Below the pieces are notes generated by a model. The model ran no database searches and had not been told where the DNA came from. It saw only the letters and a program-made list of their open reading frames with translations. A DNA stretch of 64,000 nt from FEN-1350 sp964386005 (GTDB taxonomy: Bacteria > Planctomycetota > Phycisphaerae > Sedimentisphaerales > Anaerohalosphaeraceae): contig CAYLSB010000019.1 of the NCBI GenBank assembly GCA_964386005.1, positions 3,188-67,187 on the forward strand, read 5' to 3'. The position numbers and the translations under genes were made by a program. Position 1 is the stretch's first letter. The number at the start of each line of letters is the position of its first letter. This document shows, one piece after another, positions 35,261 through 43,952 of this stretch.

Positions 35261-37819
35261 TTACGGGACATTCAAGACGATGCGAAAGCCGCGATCCGTT
35301 CCCCCCCTGGATGGGAGATAACCATCACGGGACGCCGCGCGGCAGTCTGCCGCACGACTGTCCCAACAGCCCCCGCGAAAAACCCGACTGGTACCGGTTG
35401 TGGGTCCTGTTGGATTGGGCTTGGGGCTGGATTCATAATAGGCAGCCGAATACCAGTCCTGGCACCATTCATGGACATTGCCCGTCATATCGTAAAGGCC
35501 GAAATCATTGGGGGCGAAACTACCCACCGGAGAGGTATTGGGAAAAAACAAGCCATCCCAGTCCGGGTGATAGCCCCGCGTAAGACTGGTATCATAACTG
35601 AAAGCGGCGTCGCTTTGATAATTTGCCTGGTTGTGGGTGATCGTATCTCCCCAGGGGAATCGCTTTCCGGCCGATCCGCCCCGGGCGGCATATTCCCATT
35701 CGGCCTCGGTGGGGAGCCGATATCCCTTTTTGCTGAAGTCACAGGCCCAGGTGGACAGATCGTAACAGGGCTCCCGGCCTTCCTGCCGGCTGCGCCAGTT
35801 GCAGAACGCCGCGGCGCCGTACCAGGTTACCAAGACAATGGGATCCTGGGTCATGTCCCGACCGCCCTTGGCGCGGACAATGAAGTCCATATTATAAAAG
35901 ATCATACTTCGATCATCGGATGAAGTTGTGTCGCAGTAAGGAATACCGGCCTGATACACGACACCAGAGATCACGGTGATCAATCCCTGCTGCAGGATGG
36001 AATTCAGAAAAGTGCAATATTGCTGATTGGTGATTTCGGTCTTGCCCATCGCAAACGAACCCACCGTCACCGTGTGAACGGGCAATTCATCAGGTTCTCC
36101 CTCGTCGGAGGCCATGCTGTTGCCCATCTGGAAGGTCCCCCCGGGGATTGCGGCCAAATCCGCGGGCGGCAGATCCCGAACGACGCGGAATCCGCGCTCA
36201 TAGTGCGTGCCGGCAGGATCAACAGACGCTTTCGTTGTGACTTTGCAGAAGTTGACAGCCGAGGTGAAGCCCCCGCCGCAATATACGCGTTTCCAGCCGT
36301 CTTCGGAAGCGGTGTATTCATTGAGATTGCCCGTGATGTCGGCCAAGCCGTATCCGAAAGGACCAAAGGTACCGACCACGGTGGTGCCGGCGGGATTCCC
36401 CGTTTCATTGCAGTTGACTTTGGTTTTGTCAGGGGTCGGACCGTACCCATAGAGATAAGTACCGTCGAAGTCGGCGGCGGCCTGGTATTCCCATTCGGTT
36501 GGCAGCCGATAGCCATAAAAATCTGCGAATGCCATAGACCCATACCAGCTCACATAAGTCACCGGGTGGTTTTCAAAACCGCTGTCCACCGAAAAGGTTG
36601 TCCCGTTGTAATGGATCCGGGATGCGCCGCCGTTGACCCAGTGACTGGTCGTCAGGCCCATCCCCGTTGTGTTGAAGTACACGGCATTCACATAATCCTG
36701 GCCCTTGTTGGAACCAAAGGCGCCCTTCACCAGGTTGCCGGCAACGATGATATCGCCGGTTGCCTTGGCCATGTTGAGAAACTCGCAATACTGGGCATTG
36801 GTCGTCAGGTATTTACTCATCATGCCCCGGAATCCCTCATGACCGGCAACGCCGGGATCATCGATCAAGACCCACTCTATATCCAGGATACCGCCGTCAT
36901 CGAGCCAGGCGGCCGCCAGCACGGCAAAATCCTCCAGGTCCACCTGGCAGTCATTCGTCAGATCCGCCGACGGACAGTCGGTCTCCATAACCACTCGAAT
37001 CCCGACATTGCTGCTGCGAAAGGTCGGGTCCAGCGGATAGGGGTAGTTGGTCCTGCTCTCGTCGGACCCGTAGAAGGCGCTGCCGCCGCGAATCACGCGG
37101 TCCCCCTGGTACTCTTCGCTGGTCCATTCCCACACATTGCCGGACATGTCATAGCAGCCGAAGTAACTGGCGGAATAGAGAGTCCCCGGATTGGCGCCGT
37201 TGTAAAAGCCCACGGGGGTCGTGTCGCCTTTGCAGTCGCCATAATTGGCCCGCGAGCAGTCGATCGAATCGCTCCGAAACCCGTAGAGCCAGTAAAGGGT
37301 CTGTGCCGGGTCCCAGGCGGCGGCCTTCTGCCATTCGTATTTGGTCGGGAGGCGATACTTGCGGCCGGTCTTGTACGTTTTCCATGCGGCATACGCCTCC
37401 GCATCATTATACCCGACAAAGGTCACCGGATAATTCTCCCGTCCGGCCACCGGGGTGAAGGTATAGGGGTAAGTTTGAGAGCGAAGGATCGACATCCGGG
37501 AATCATAATCAAAACTCTTGTACGCATCGTGCTCGTTCAGAAATGCGGCATACTCGGCATTGGTGACCTCATACTTGCCGATCAGGTAGTCGGAAACAGA
37601 GACCCAGGACTGGCCATTGTCGGGCTGGTAAGGGCCGCTCTTGACCAGGACCATGCCTTCCGGTCGATCCTTACCGGCCAACCACTGGCCGGCCAGAACC
37701 GCCAGGTCGGATGGATCCACGACACAATTCAGGACGATATCCCCCTGTGGGCAGGAGGCAAACGCCGGCACGACGGCAAGAATAGAGCAACTCAACGCAA
37801 CTCCGAATGCCGTTCTCAT
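35261..37819 (-). CDS. Secreted protein with three SUMF1/FGE-like domains and two dockerin-like repeats
   Basis: 852 residues from ATG 37819 (the upstream codons lack signal features). The signal peptide is 1-22. A dockerin-like repeat (DIVLNCVVDPSDLAVLAGQW) is at about 27-47, the first SUMF1-like domain at 50-280, a second dockerin-like repeat (ADLTNDCQVDLEDFAVLAAA) at 281-305, and two more SUMF1-like domains at about 310-550 and 553-852. Each domain has the family marks: YRLPTEAEWEYAARGG, GNVWEW / GNVHEW and RGG. The paired Cys of true formylglycine-generating enzymes are absent from the C-terminal active region (one Cys in DCRAASRDGY), so this is probably a binding or structural version. 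Three domains in one chain are unusual. Confidence 0.88.
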   Translation of the reverse strand: MRTAFGVALSCSILAVVPAFASCPQGDIVLNCVVDPSDLAVLAGQWLAGKDRPEGMVLVKSGPYQPDNGQSWVSVSDYLIGKYEVTNAEYAAFLNEHDAYKSFDYDSRMSILRSQTYPYTFTPVAGRENYPVTFVGYNDAEAYAAWKTYKTGRKYRLPTKYEWQKAAAWDPAQTLYWLYGFRSDSIDCSRANYGDCKGDTTPVGFYNGANPGTLYSASYFGCYDMSGNVWEWTSEEYQGDRVIRGGSAFYGSDESRTNYPYPLDPTFRSSNVGIRVVMETDCPSADLTNDCQVDLEDFAVLAAAWLDDGGILDIEWVLIDDPGVAGHEGFRGMMSKYLTTNAQYCEFLNMAKATGDIIVAGNLVKGAFGSNKGQDYVNAVYFNTTGMGLTTSHWVNGGASRIHYNGTTFSVDSGFENHPVTYVSWYGSMAFADFYGYRLPTEWEYQAAADFDGTYLYGYGPTPDKTKVNCNETGNPAGTTVVGTFGPFGYGLADITGNLNEYTASEDGWKRVYCGGGFTSAVNFCKVTTKASVDPAGTHYERGFRVVRDLPPADLAAIPGGTFQMGNSMASDEGEPDELPVHTVTVGSFAMGKTEITNQQYCTFLNSILQQGLITVISGVVYQAGIPYCDTTSSDDRSMIFYNMDFIVRAKGGRDMTQDPIVLVTWYGAAAFCNWRSRQEGREPCYDLSTWACDFSKKGYRLPTEAEWEYAARGGSAGKRFPWGDTITHNQANYQSDAAFSYDTSLTRGYHPDWDGLFFPNTSPVGSFAPNDFGLYDMTGNVHEWCQDWYSAAYYESSPKPNPTGPTTGTSRVFRGGCWDSRAADCRAASRDGYLPSRGGTDRGFRIVLNVP

Positions 37820-38196
37820 GTTCCCGTTCTCCCGATTGCAGATTTTGATAGGATCGAAATTCCCGGTTACTCCTCCATAAAACCCTCGCGCGCGGATGAT
37901 CCCACAAGCCAAGATCCCCAAATCCCGGGGACCGCTCTTTCCTGTGGGCAGAAGGCCACTCTCTCCGACAATCAAAAAACCATTCTAACATGAATTGCGG
38001 ACAATGTCAAGCGATTTCCATTTTTTGTCCGGGCCGCTGGACCTGAGAGTGGAAGGCGGCTCGATAACGATCGAGAGAGATTTCTCGGGTTCTGACGCCG
38101 ATTTTTATGTCACAATCGAAGGCCAGTTGTGTCTATAATAGGCGCTCGGTACTGGATACTCGTGCAACGTGTATGAATGGAAAGGGGAGTATTCCG
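37820..38196. other. Divergent intergenic region
   Basis: 377 nt between the SUMF1 gene (leftward) and the zinc-ribbon gene (rightward). A TATAAT at 38134-38139 is a likely -10 for the rightward gene, without a good -35. No gene or stable RNA structure is recognised in the rest. Confidence 0.4.
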
Positions 38197-38760
38197 ATGA
38201 ATGATCAAAAACGGAACGACGACAATCGTATCGATCCCGGCCATAGCGGCCCGCTTAAGCTGTTTCGAACGCTCGGTCCAATGATCCTGGGGCTGGGGGT
38301 TCTGTTGATTGTCATTGCGATGGTCGAGTTCTTTTCCCTTTTTGGTTCCATGCGGGACCCGCGATTCATTTGGATGCCGTTCTTGGGGATTCCGATGCTC
38401 TTTGTCGGAGGGGTGATGACCCAGTTCGGCTATGCCGGCAAGGTCGCCCGCTACATGGCCCAAGAGATGGCTCCCGTCAGCAAGGACACCTTCAACTATC
38501 TGGCCGACGGTACGCAGGAAGGCGTCAAGACCGTCGCCGCGGCCGTGGGGCAGGGCCTGGCCACCGGAGGTGTGGCCCTCGGCGGTAAGCCCGCGACAAA
38601 AGTCCGCTGCCACAAGTGCAATGCCCTGGCCGAAGAGGGATCCCGGTTCTGCCCCCAATGCGCCAGCCCCTTGACCAAGACCAAACCCTGTCCCAACTGC
38701 CGCGAGCTCAACGACCCGGACGCAAAATTCTGCGACAACTGCGGACAGGGGTTATCCTGA
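38197..38760 (+). CDS. Membrane protein with C-terminal double zinc ribbon
   Basis: 187 residues from ATG 38197 (AAAGGGGAG seven nt upstream). Two hydrophobic segments (MILGLGVLLIVIAMVEFFSL and WMPFLGIPMLFVGGVMTQFG) lie in the N-terminal half. The last 60 residues hold two zinc ribbons with CxxC pairs CHKC, CPQC, CPNC and CDNC (DZANK type). The ribbon end should be cytoplasmic. Function is unknown; proteins of this plan are common and poorly studied. Confidence 0.8.
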   Translation: MNDQKRNDDNRIDPGHSGPLKLFRTLGPMILGLGVLLIVIAMVEFFSLFGSMRDPRFIWMPFLGIPMLFVGGVMTQFGYAGKVARYMAQEMAPVSKDTFNYLADGTQEGVKTVAAAVGQGLATGGVALGGKPATKVRCHKCNALAEEGSRFCPQCASPLTKTKPCPNCRELNDPDAKFCDNCGQGLS

Positions 38761-38787
38761 TCGACGATTACGCACAGCCGGTCGCAA

Positions 38788-40206
38788 TTAATTCGTCCCA
38801 TCGACCGCCGCTTGCGTCTCTACCTTTTTGGATTTCCTCACCCACACGGCGTACCCCGGACCGGCCGCTTCCATTCCCCACACATCGCTGTCGGGATGGA
38901 AACCCCACCCGTAACCGATCTTCACGATCAGGGTGCTGCTGTCGGAGGATTTGTCTCCCACAATCGCCACATAATCATTGCCGTGCACTTCCGTTTTGAT
39001 GAAGCTGCCGCTGTGAGCGCCCGCGTATTTTCTGGCTTTGATGATCGGTTTAATCTCGTTTCCGCGATTCCACTCAAAGTAGTGTTTCCAATATACGCAC
39101 GGGATCCCCGGGTGCGTGAGGATATACGCGTATCCCTGCATGAGCTTGTCGTTGTTGCCGAAGGAGTCGAATTGTTTCAGCGGAAAACCCGTATCGTGAT
39201 TTTCCAGAAAGGTGACGGCCTTGTTCCGGTTGACGGCGATCAACCCGTCATTGACGCCGTCCTTAAAAGTAATGGCCGGTAAATGATCGTACATGCCGTT
39301 GTTGATGAAATGCTTTACGAGATCAAACGCGGGAAAATCGAAGGCGCAACAGGCCCTCTCGGCCGGGTCCGGCCGGCCCTGCTGTTTGGTTCCGTCCACC
39401 CACGCCGTCAGAAGATTGACATCGCCGTCCCAATATTCTCCCACCGCGAACGTCGGGCTCGACGCATAGTCATACTCGGCGACATAGATCGCGTCGAATC
39501 CCTTGACAAAGTCATACCTCCAGCCCTTGTAGCCGAGAACCTTCAGCCGGCCCAGATACGCTTTGATATCCTGTCGAACGGATGGATTGGCGTGGTCCAG
39601 ATCTCTGGCGCCGTCCCAATTGCCTTTCGATCCCAAAAAGTCGCCTCCGCCCATCAACTGGGATTCACGAATTATTCGATCCTCTTGACCCAGATTATCA
39701 AGGTTCTCGCTCCAGAATTCATCCGTCGAGCAGATATACGTGGATGGCCAGTCCGGATTTTTGAACGTCGCCCAGCCGCCGCTGCCGTTGCGATGATTCA
39801 GGACCAGATCCGCGATCGGATCGATCCCCGCCTGGACCAACGCGACGAGCAACTCCTTGTGCTGGGTTTCGCTGCCGTAGTTGTTGTTGAAATTGTGGTA
39901 CTCTTCCGGATGATATCCCGCTCCCGCGCCCTGCGATGGCGGCGGCAGCCAGATCAAGCTGAATTTCGCCCTGGTCAGTTCGTCGATCTTGCTTTTGACA
40001 TGGTCGTACCATTTGCCCTGCCAATCCACTGTGTACTTGAACCCGCCGTTGCCGGCTTGTTCGCCCTGCTGATGCGATTCCCACATGAATCCCTGAATCA
40101 TCACACGGCCGTCATCGTACCCGCCCTGCGCAAACAACACCCCCGCGACGGATACAACCCACAACAGCGGAATCACCCGGAGAATAAACGAGATTTGCCT
40201 TTTCAT
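38788..40206 (-). CDS. Secreted alpha-amylase, GH13 plant-type (GH13_6-like)
   Basis: 472 residues. The signal peptide is 1-26 (ending LFA), and AAAGGAG precedes the ATG. The catalytic site is complete: nucleophile Asp232 (GWRYDFVKG), acid/base Glu257 (VGEYWDG) and transition-state Asp338 (ENHDTG), with NHR in the first conserved region (ADLVLNHRNG). Segments such as VMIQGFMWES, LIWLPPPSQ, QGYAYILTHPGIPCVY and YAVWVRK closely follow plant AMY sequences. It hydrolyses alpha-1,4 links of starch or glycogen outside the cell or in the periplasm. It is a single gene upstream of the repeat mosaic. Confidence 0.93.
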   Translation of the reverse strand: MKRQISFILRVIPLLWVVSVAGVLFAQGGYDDGRVMIQGFMWESHQQGEQAGNGGFKYTVDWQGKWYDHVKSKIDELTRAKFSLIWLPPPSQGAGAGYHPEEYHNFNNNYGSETQHKELLVALVQAGIDPIADLVLNHRNGSGGWATFKNPDWPSTYICSTDEFWSENLDNLGQEDRIIRESQLMGGGDFLGSKGNWDGARDLDHANPSVRQDIKAYLGRLKVLGYKGWRYDFVKGFDAIYVAEYDYASSPTFAVGEYWDGDVNLLTAWVDGTKQQGRPDPAERACCAFDFPAFDLVKHFINNGMYDHLPAITFKDGVNDGLIAVNRNKAVTFLENHDTGFPLKQFDSFGNNDKLMQGYAYILTHPGIPCVYWKHYFEWNRGNEIKPIIKARKYAGAHSGSFIKTEVHGNDYVAIVGDKSSDSSTLIVKIGYGWGFHPDSDVWGMEAAGPGYAVWVRKSKKVETQAAVDGTN

Positions 40207-40346
40207 GTTCGTCTCCTTTATAAGAGCGCCCGATCCTCACGCGGACCTGTTTCCCTTTCACCCAATCCGTTGTCTCACCCGACACTAAACTATACACCGC
40301 GGAAACGACTTGTCAAATTCCCCCGCCGTTATCTTATTCCCCCGTC

Positions 40347-40489
40347 GGGTGGCAGCCACCGAGCATCACGAGGTGGATGTTGTAGGGGCACACGGCGTGT
40401 GCCCTTAGGAGGGCCGCGCTCCGTCGTGGCCGGTAGGGGCGGATGGCATCCGCCCTTTTGTCATACCGGCGAAGGCCGGCAACCGATGG
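40347..40489 (+). repeat. Mosaic of palindromic dispersed repeats
   Basis: Three palindromic modules followed by the REP-like module: GGGTGGCAGCCACCGAG (40347-40363), GGGCACACGGCGTGTGCCC (40386-40404), GGGCGGATGGCATCCGCCC (40437-40455) and GTCATACCGGCGAAGGCCGG (40460-40479). All four recur near 62870-63225. The mosaic ends at the exact point where the truncated potassium transporter begins. Confidence 0.8.
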
Positions 40490-40994
40490 ATTCAACACGA
40501 TGGATATCGCGGCGATGAGTCCGACATGCCAGACGGGCTTGATTGCGATGATGTTCGTTGGTGCTTCGCCGGGCAGCACCGGCGGCGGAATTAAGACGAC
40601 CACTCTGGGGATCCTGCTGTTGTTTTTAGGGTATCATCTCAAAGGCCAGCAACACAATGTGCGGGTTTTTGGACGGACAATCCCGATTCATTGTATCCTC
40701 AAGGCCTTCGTTATCCTTTTCTGGTTTCTTCTGATTATCGTGGTCGATTTGCTGATTCTCACGGTAATGGAATCCTCCGGTTTCCTGGCTATCCTTTTTG
40801 AGATCGTCTCCGCGCTGGCCAATACGGGCCTGTCGATGGGGATCACCTCGTCGCTGGCACCGCTGAGCCGGGTGGTCCTGATCGTAACGATGTTCATCGG
40901 TCGCGTCGGTCCTTTGGCGGCGGGTTTATTTCTGATTGGACGATCCAATTCACCGAAGTTCCAATATGCGACTGAAGATCTCTTTATCGGATAA
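40485..40994 (+). pseudogene. 3' fragment of a Trk/Ktr-type potassium transporter gene
   Basis: About 168 residues of the TrkH/KtrB family remain: selectivity loop 3 (GFNTMDIAAMSP), SPGSTGGGIKTTT, loop 4 (NTGLSMGITSSL) and the final MFIGRVGPLAAGLF. The family forms the membrane channel of K+ uptake with a TrkA/KtrA gate; full proteins have about 450-500 residues and four pore loops. The first two pore loops are absent, and the sequence upstream of the Gly of loop 3 is palindromic repeat DNA, not coding. There is no start with a ribosome site. Either an insertion or recombination at the repeat destroyed the gene, or the assembly joined two loci through the repeat. Confidence 0.8.
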
Positions 40995-41036
40995 TCCACT
41001 TCTAAAGCCCGATCCCAAAAACGCCGAAAAACACTA

Positions 41037-41699
41037 TTGCAGGTAAAATATAAATCTTTATGGAAGCTTTACTTGGATTCGATTCGACGCAAACGTATTC
41101 GTATGCTGGTTCACTCGCTGAACAAGATTCGTCGTCGTCAAACCCGGCAGATCGATATTCTCTGCAACGATATGGTCTCCGCGCACGGCAAATTCGCATC
41201 CCAACTCCAAAGTTGCCTGACGATAATCCGATTTTATGAGTCTCTCTTTTCCAAAAAGGATCTCACCGGGCTTCTTGATGCGGCCGCAGCGCAAGTCAAT
41301 AATCTGCTTGAAGATACGAAAGTCGCAATCTTCGTACTTGAACCTCACGGCTTCTCGATGCATCGCGTTCAGCCGTGCGGATCCAACCTTCTTCCGGAAG
41401 CCCAGCTCGAATCCAATCTTAGCAATGAAATCGTACATAACATCAGTTCCCGAAGACACTTGTGTATGCTCGATGAGATGTGGGAAATGGGCCTTGAGGA
41501 TGTCGCCGGAGAATTTCGATGCCTCTCGGCCGCGGCGATTCCCATTGCCCAGCGCGGAGCTCCGGTCGGTTTTATCCTTTTATATAGAAATATCTGTAAG
41601 CCACTGCAAAATAATGAGTTAAAGAGAGTCCAATCCATCCTTCCCGGCCTTTGTGAAGCCATCCGTTCCACAAAAGCCCTTGCCGCCACAGCCGGATAA
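41037..41699 (+). CDS. GAF-like domain protein, start and frame uncertain
   Basis: 220 residues in the frame shown, beginning with TTG 41037 (ATG 41103 also possible). The C-terminal two thirds look like a GAF sensor domain (CLTIIRFYESLFSKKDL ... VAIFVLEPHG ... AAAIPIAQRGAPVGFILLYR). The first 35 residues are very Arg-rich, as if read out of frame. Another frame from ATG 41060 gives a more natural start (MEALLGFDSTQTYSYAG) that would join the GAF frame by a one-base shift near 41140. This may be a sequence error, a real frameshift or coincidence. It lies just after the truncated transporter; the ligand is unknown. Confidence 0.55.
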   Translation: MQVKYKSLWKLYLDSIRRKRIRMLVHSLNKIRRRQTRQIDILCNDMVSAHGKFASQLQSCLTIIRFYESLFSKKDLTGLLDAAAAQVNNLLEDTKVAIFVLEPHGFSMHRVQPCGSNLLPEAQLESNLSNEIVHNISSRRHLCMLDEMWEMGLEDVAGEFRCLSAAAIPIAQRGAPVGFILLYRNICKPLQNNELKRVQSILPGLCEAIRSTKALAATAG

Positions 41700-42123
41700 T
41701 CCTCATCCGATGGTCCGATAGTTATTCGGTTTAAGTTCCTGAGATAGAATCACTTACATCAATTCATCCCGAAACGCTTTTTCATGTATTTCCTGTTACC
41801 ACTTCGTAACGGTGTCCACATAATAAACGGATCGGAGTTCGATTCGAATTCGGGAGCGAAAAATGTGGTTGGTAGCATTAAAAAATCGGATTTCTGTAAC
41901 ATTAGTCGGTCAAATACGTCCAATCTATAGTACGGCGGCGAAGGGAGGAAAATCTGCGCGGAAGTCGTCGGCATATTCGTTGACAGAAATCGGCCGATCG
42001 GTATGATCCATGTTTCTCCCGAATCCGAAGTTCGGATACGATTTGCGGCGGTTTTCGTTACCATTCGGCTCGGTTGGAAGCGTATATAATAAGAAGCGTA
42101 AAAGAACGGGGTCACCAAGTTCC
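41700..42123 (+). other. Leader region of the type II secretion operon
   Basis: 424 nt with no supported gene. It contains the strong promoter at 41980-42007 and, from about 42014, a leader of roughly 110 nt before gspE. A second TATAAT-like element lies near 42090 (TATATAAT) without a good -35. Confidence 0.5.
41980..42007 (+). promoter_or_regulatory. Near-consensus sigma70 promoter of the type II secretion operon
   Basis: Exact TTGACA at 41980-41985, a 16-nt spacer and TATGAT (five of six) at 42002-42007. Transcription should start near 42014. Confidence 0.75.
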
Positions 42124-43851
42124 ATGAAGGCGGCAATTTTGAACGAGAGAAAGAAAATTGGAGAGTTGCTGGTTGAAAAAGCGTACCTGACGGATAGCGC
42201 TCTTCAGCAGGCCCTGAAACAGCAACAGCAAGCACCCGGAGGCAAACTGGGGCGGATCCTGTTGGATCTCGGGTTTGTCAACAACCGTCAGCTCAGCGAA
42301 ATCCTGGCGATACAAGCGGGGATTACGCGGGTGGAGCTGGATGAGGTCCAGGTGGAACCGGAGGTTTTGCAGACGGTGCCGGCCGAGCTGGTCAGCAAAT
42401 ACAGCGTTGTGCCGTTATCGAGGCAAAATGGCGAGTTAACTCTGGCGATGTCGGATCCGTTCGAGACCCAGGCGATCGAAGAGCTGCGCATGGTGACGGG
42501 TTGTTCGATTCGTCGTCGATACGCCACCGGTCCGGAGATCGAGCGGGCCATCCAGCGATTTTACGGCAGCAATGTGGCGCGAATGCTGCAGAACCTGGCG
42601 CCCGGCGAGAAAGCGGAGCAAGAGGAAGATCAGCCCTTCGAGAACGGCGAGCTTTCCGCGGCCAAGCTGCAGGAACTGGCGCGCGAGCCCTCCTTGATCA
42701 ACCTGGTCAACCTGGTCTTGCTGGAAGCGATCGAGGCGCGGGCCAGCGACGTACACATCGAACCGTTTGAAAAAGCCGTGAAGATCAAGTACCGCGTTGA
42801 CGGTCTGCTCATCGAAAAATCCAATTCACCCAAGCGGTTGCAGGCGGCGATCATCTCGCGCGTCAAGATCATGGCGGGTATGGATATCGCCGAGCGGTAT
42901 GTTCCGCAGGACGGGCACATCGAGTTCACGGGCAAGCGCGGCAAGATCGACATTCGCGTCTCGACGGTTCCGTCGGTGTTCGGCGAGTCGATCGTGATGC
43001 GTATCCTGGACCGCAGCGCGGCGCTGATCACGATGGAAGACCTCGGCATGAGTCCGGGGATGCTCGATGGATTCAGCCAGTGCCTCAACCGTTCGCACGG
43101 GATCGTCCTGGTAACCGGGCCGACGGGCAGCGGAAAGACGACGACCCTCTATGCGGGGCTCAACAAGATTTACGATCCGAGTCTGAAGATCATCACGATC
43201 GAGGATCCGGTGGAATACCAGCTCGAAGGCGTGGTGCAGATGCCGGTCAATCCGCGACGGGGTCTGACCTTTGCCCGCGGGCTGCGGCATATTCTGCGTC
43301 AGGACCCGGATGTGATCATGGTCGGCGAAATCCGCGACCAGGAAACCGCCGATATCGCCGTGCGCGCGGCGCTGACGGGACACCTGGTCCTCAGCACGCT
43401 GCACACCAATGACTCGCCGGGAGCGGTGACGCGAATGATCGACATGGGCATCGAGCCCTTCCTGCTGTCCAGCGCGCTGGAGGGCGTTTTGGCGCAGCGG
43501 CTGGTGCGGCGGATCTGCCCCTATTGCCGCGAGCCATACAAGCCCTCCGAAAGTCTGCTGGCCAGTCTGAATAATTCGATCACGATTTCGCCGGACACGG
43601 TATTGTATCACGGGCGCGGCTGCGACGAGTGCAACCAGACGGGGATGCGCGGCCGGGTGGGAATCTTTGAATTGATCCGCGTCCACGACAACATGCGGAA
43701 GATCATCGCCAAGCGCCCGACGACCGAGGAGGTTATGGCCTCGGCGGAAAATTACGAAGTCATGAGGCACGACGGCATCCAGAAGATCCTGCAGGGCGTT
43801 ACCACACCGGAAGAAGTGATGCGGGTCACGCAGAACATCGAAGACGATTGA
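42124..43851 (+). CDS. gspE: Type II secretion ATPase GspE
   Basis: 575 residues from ATG 42124 (MKAAILNERKKIGELLVEK begins the MshEN/GspE N-domain). The ATPase has Walker A at 332-340 (GPTGSGKTT), the Asp box ITIEDPVEYQ, Walker B VIMVGEIRDQE and the His box LSTLHTND. The zinc tetracysteine typical of GspE/PilB is at Cys465, Cys468, Cys500 and Cys503. It is the cytoplasmic hexameric motor that drives pseudopilus assembly. First gene of the operon; no strong ribosome site. Confidence 0.95.
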   Translation: MKAAILNERKKIGELLVEKAYLTDSALQQALKQQQQAPGGKLGRILLDLGFVNNRQLSEILAIQAGITRVELDEVQVEPEVLQTVPAELVSKYSVVPLSRQNGELTLAMSDPFETQAIEELRMVTGCSIRRRYATGPEIERAIQRFYGSNVARMLQNLAPGEKAEQEEDQPFENGELSAAKLQELAREPSLINLVNLVLLEAIEARASDVHIEPFEKAVKIKYRVDGLLIEKSNSPKRLQAAIISRVKIMAGMDIAERYVPQDGHIEFTGKRGKIDIRVSTVPSVFGESIVMRILDRSAALITMEDLGMSPGMLDGFSQCLNRSHGIVLVTGPTGSGKTTTLYAGLNKIYDPSLKIITIEDPVEYQLEGVVQMPVNPRRGLTFARGLRHILRQDPDVIMVGEIRDQETADIAVRAALTGHLVLSTLHTNDSPGAVTRMIDMGIEPFLLSSALEGVLAQRLVRRICPYCREPYKPSESLLASLNNSITISPDTVLYHGRGCDECNQTGMRGRVGIFELIRVHDNMRKIIAKRPTTEEVMASAENYEVMRHDGIQKILQGVTTPEEVMRVTQNIEDD

Positions 43852-43952
43852 CGATTTCCAGCTTCGATTTTCGTTATTCAATGATGAAACGTCGGACTCG
43901 GAAGGGGGCCGGGGTTATATAATGGATAGCGGGCGGGAACAAAGGGCAGGCA

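Noticed and set aside
35261..37819. True sulfatase-activating formylglycine-generating enzyme
   Set aside because: The catalytic Cys pair is not visible, and there is no sulfatase gene in the window.
36020..37993. Long open frame opposite the SUMF1 gene
   Set aside because: Antisense shadow with low-complexity Gly/Ile/His composition and no domain.
41759..42235. Leftward open frame of 158 codons before gspE
   Set aside because: It covers the strong rightward promoter and the gspE start, and its product has no recognisable features.
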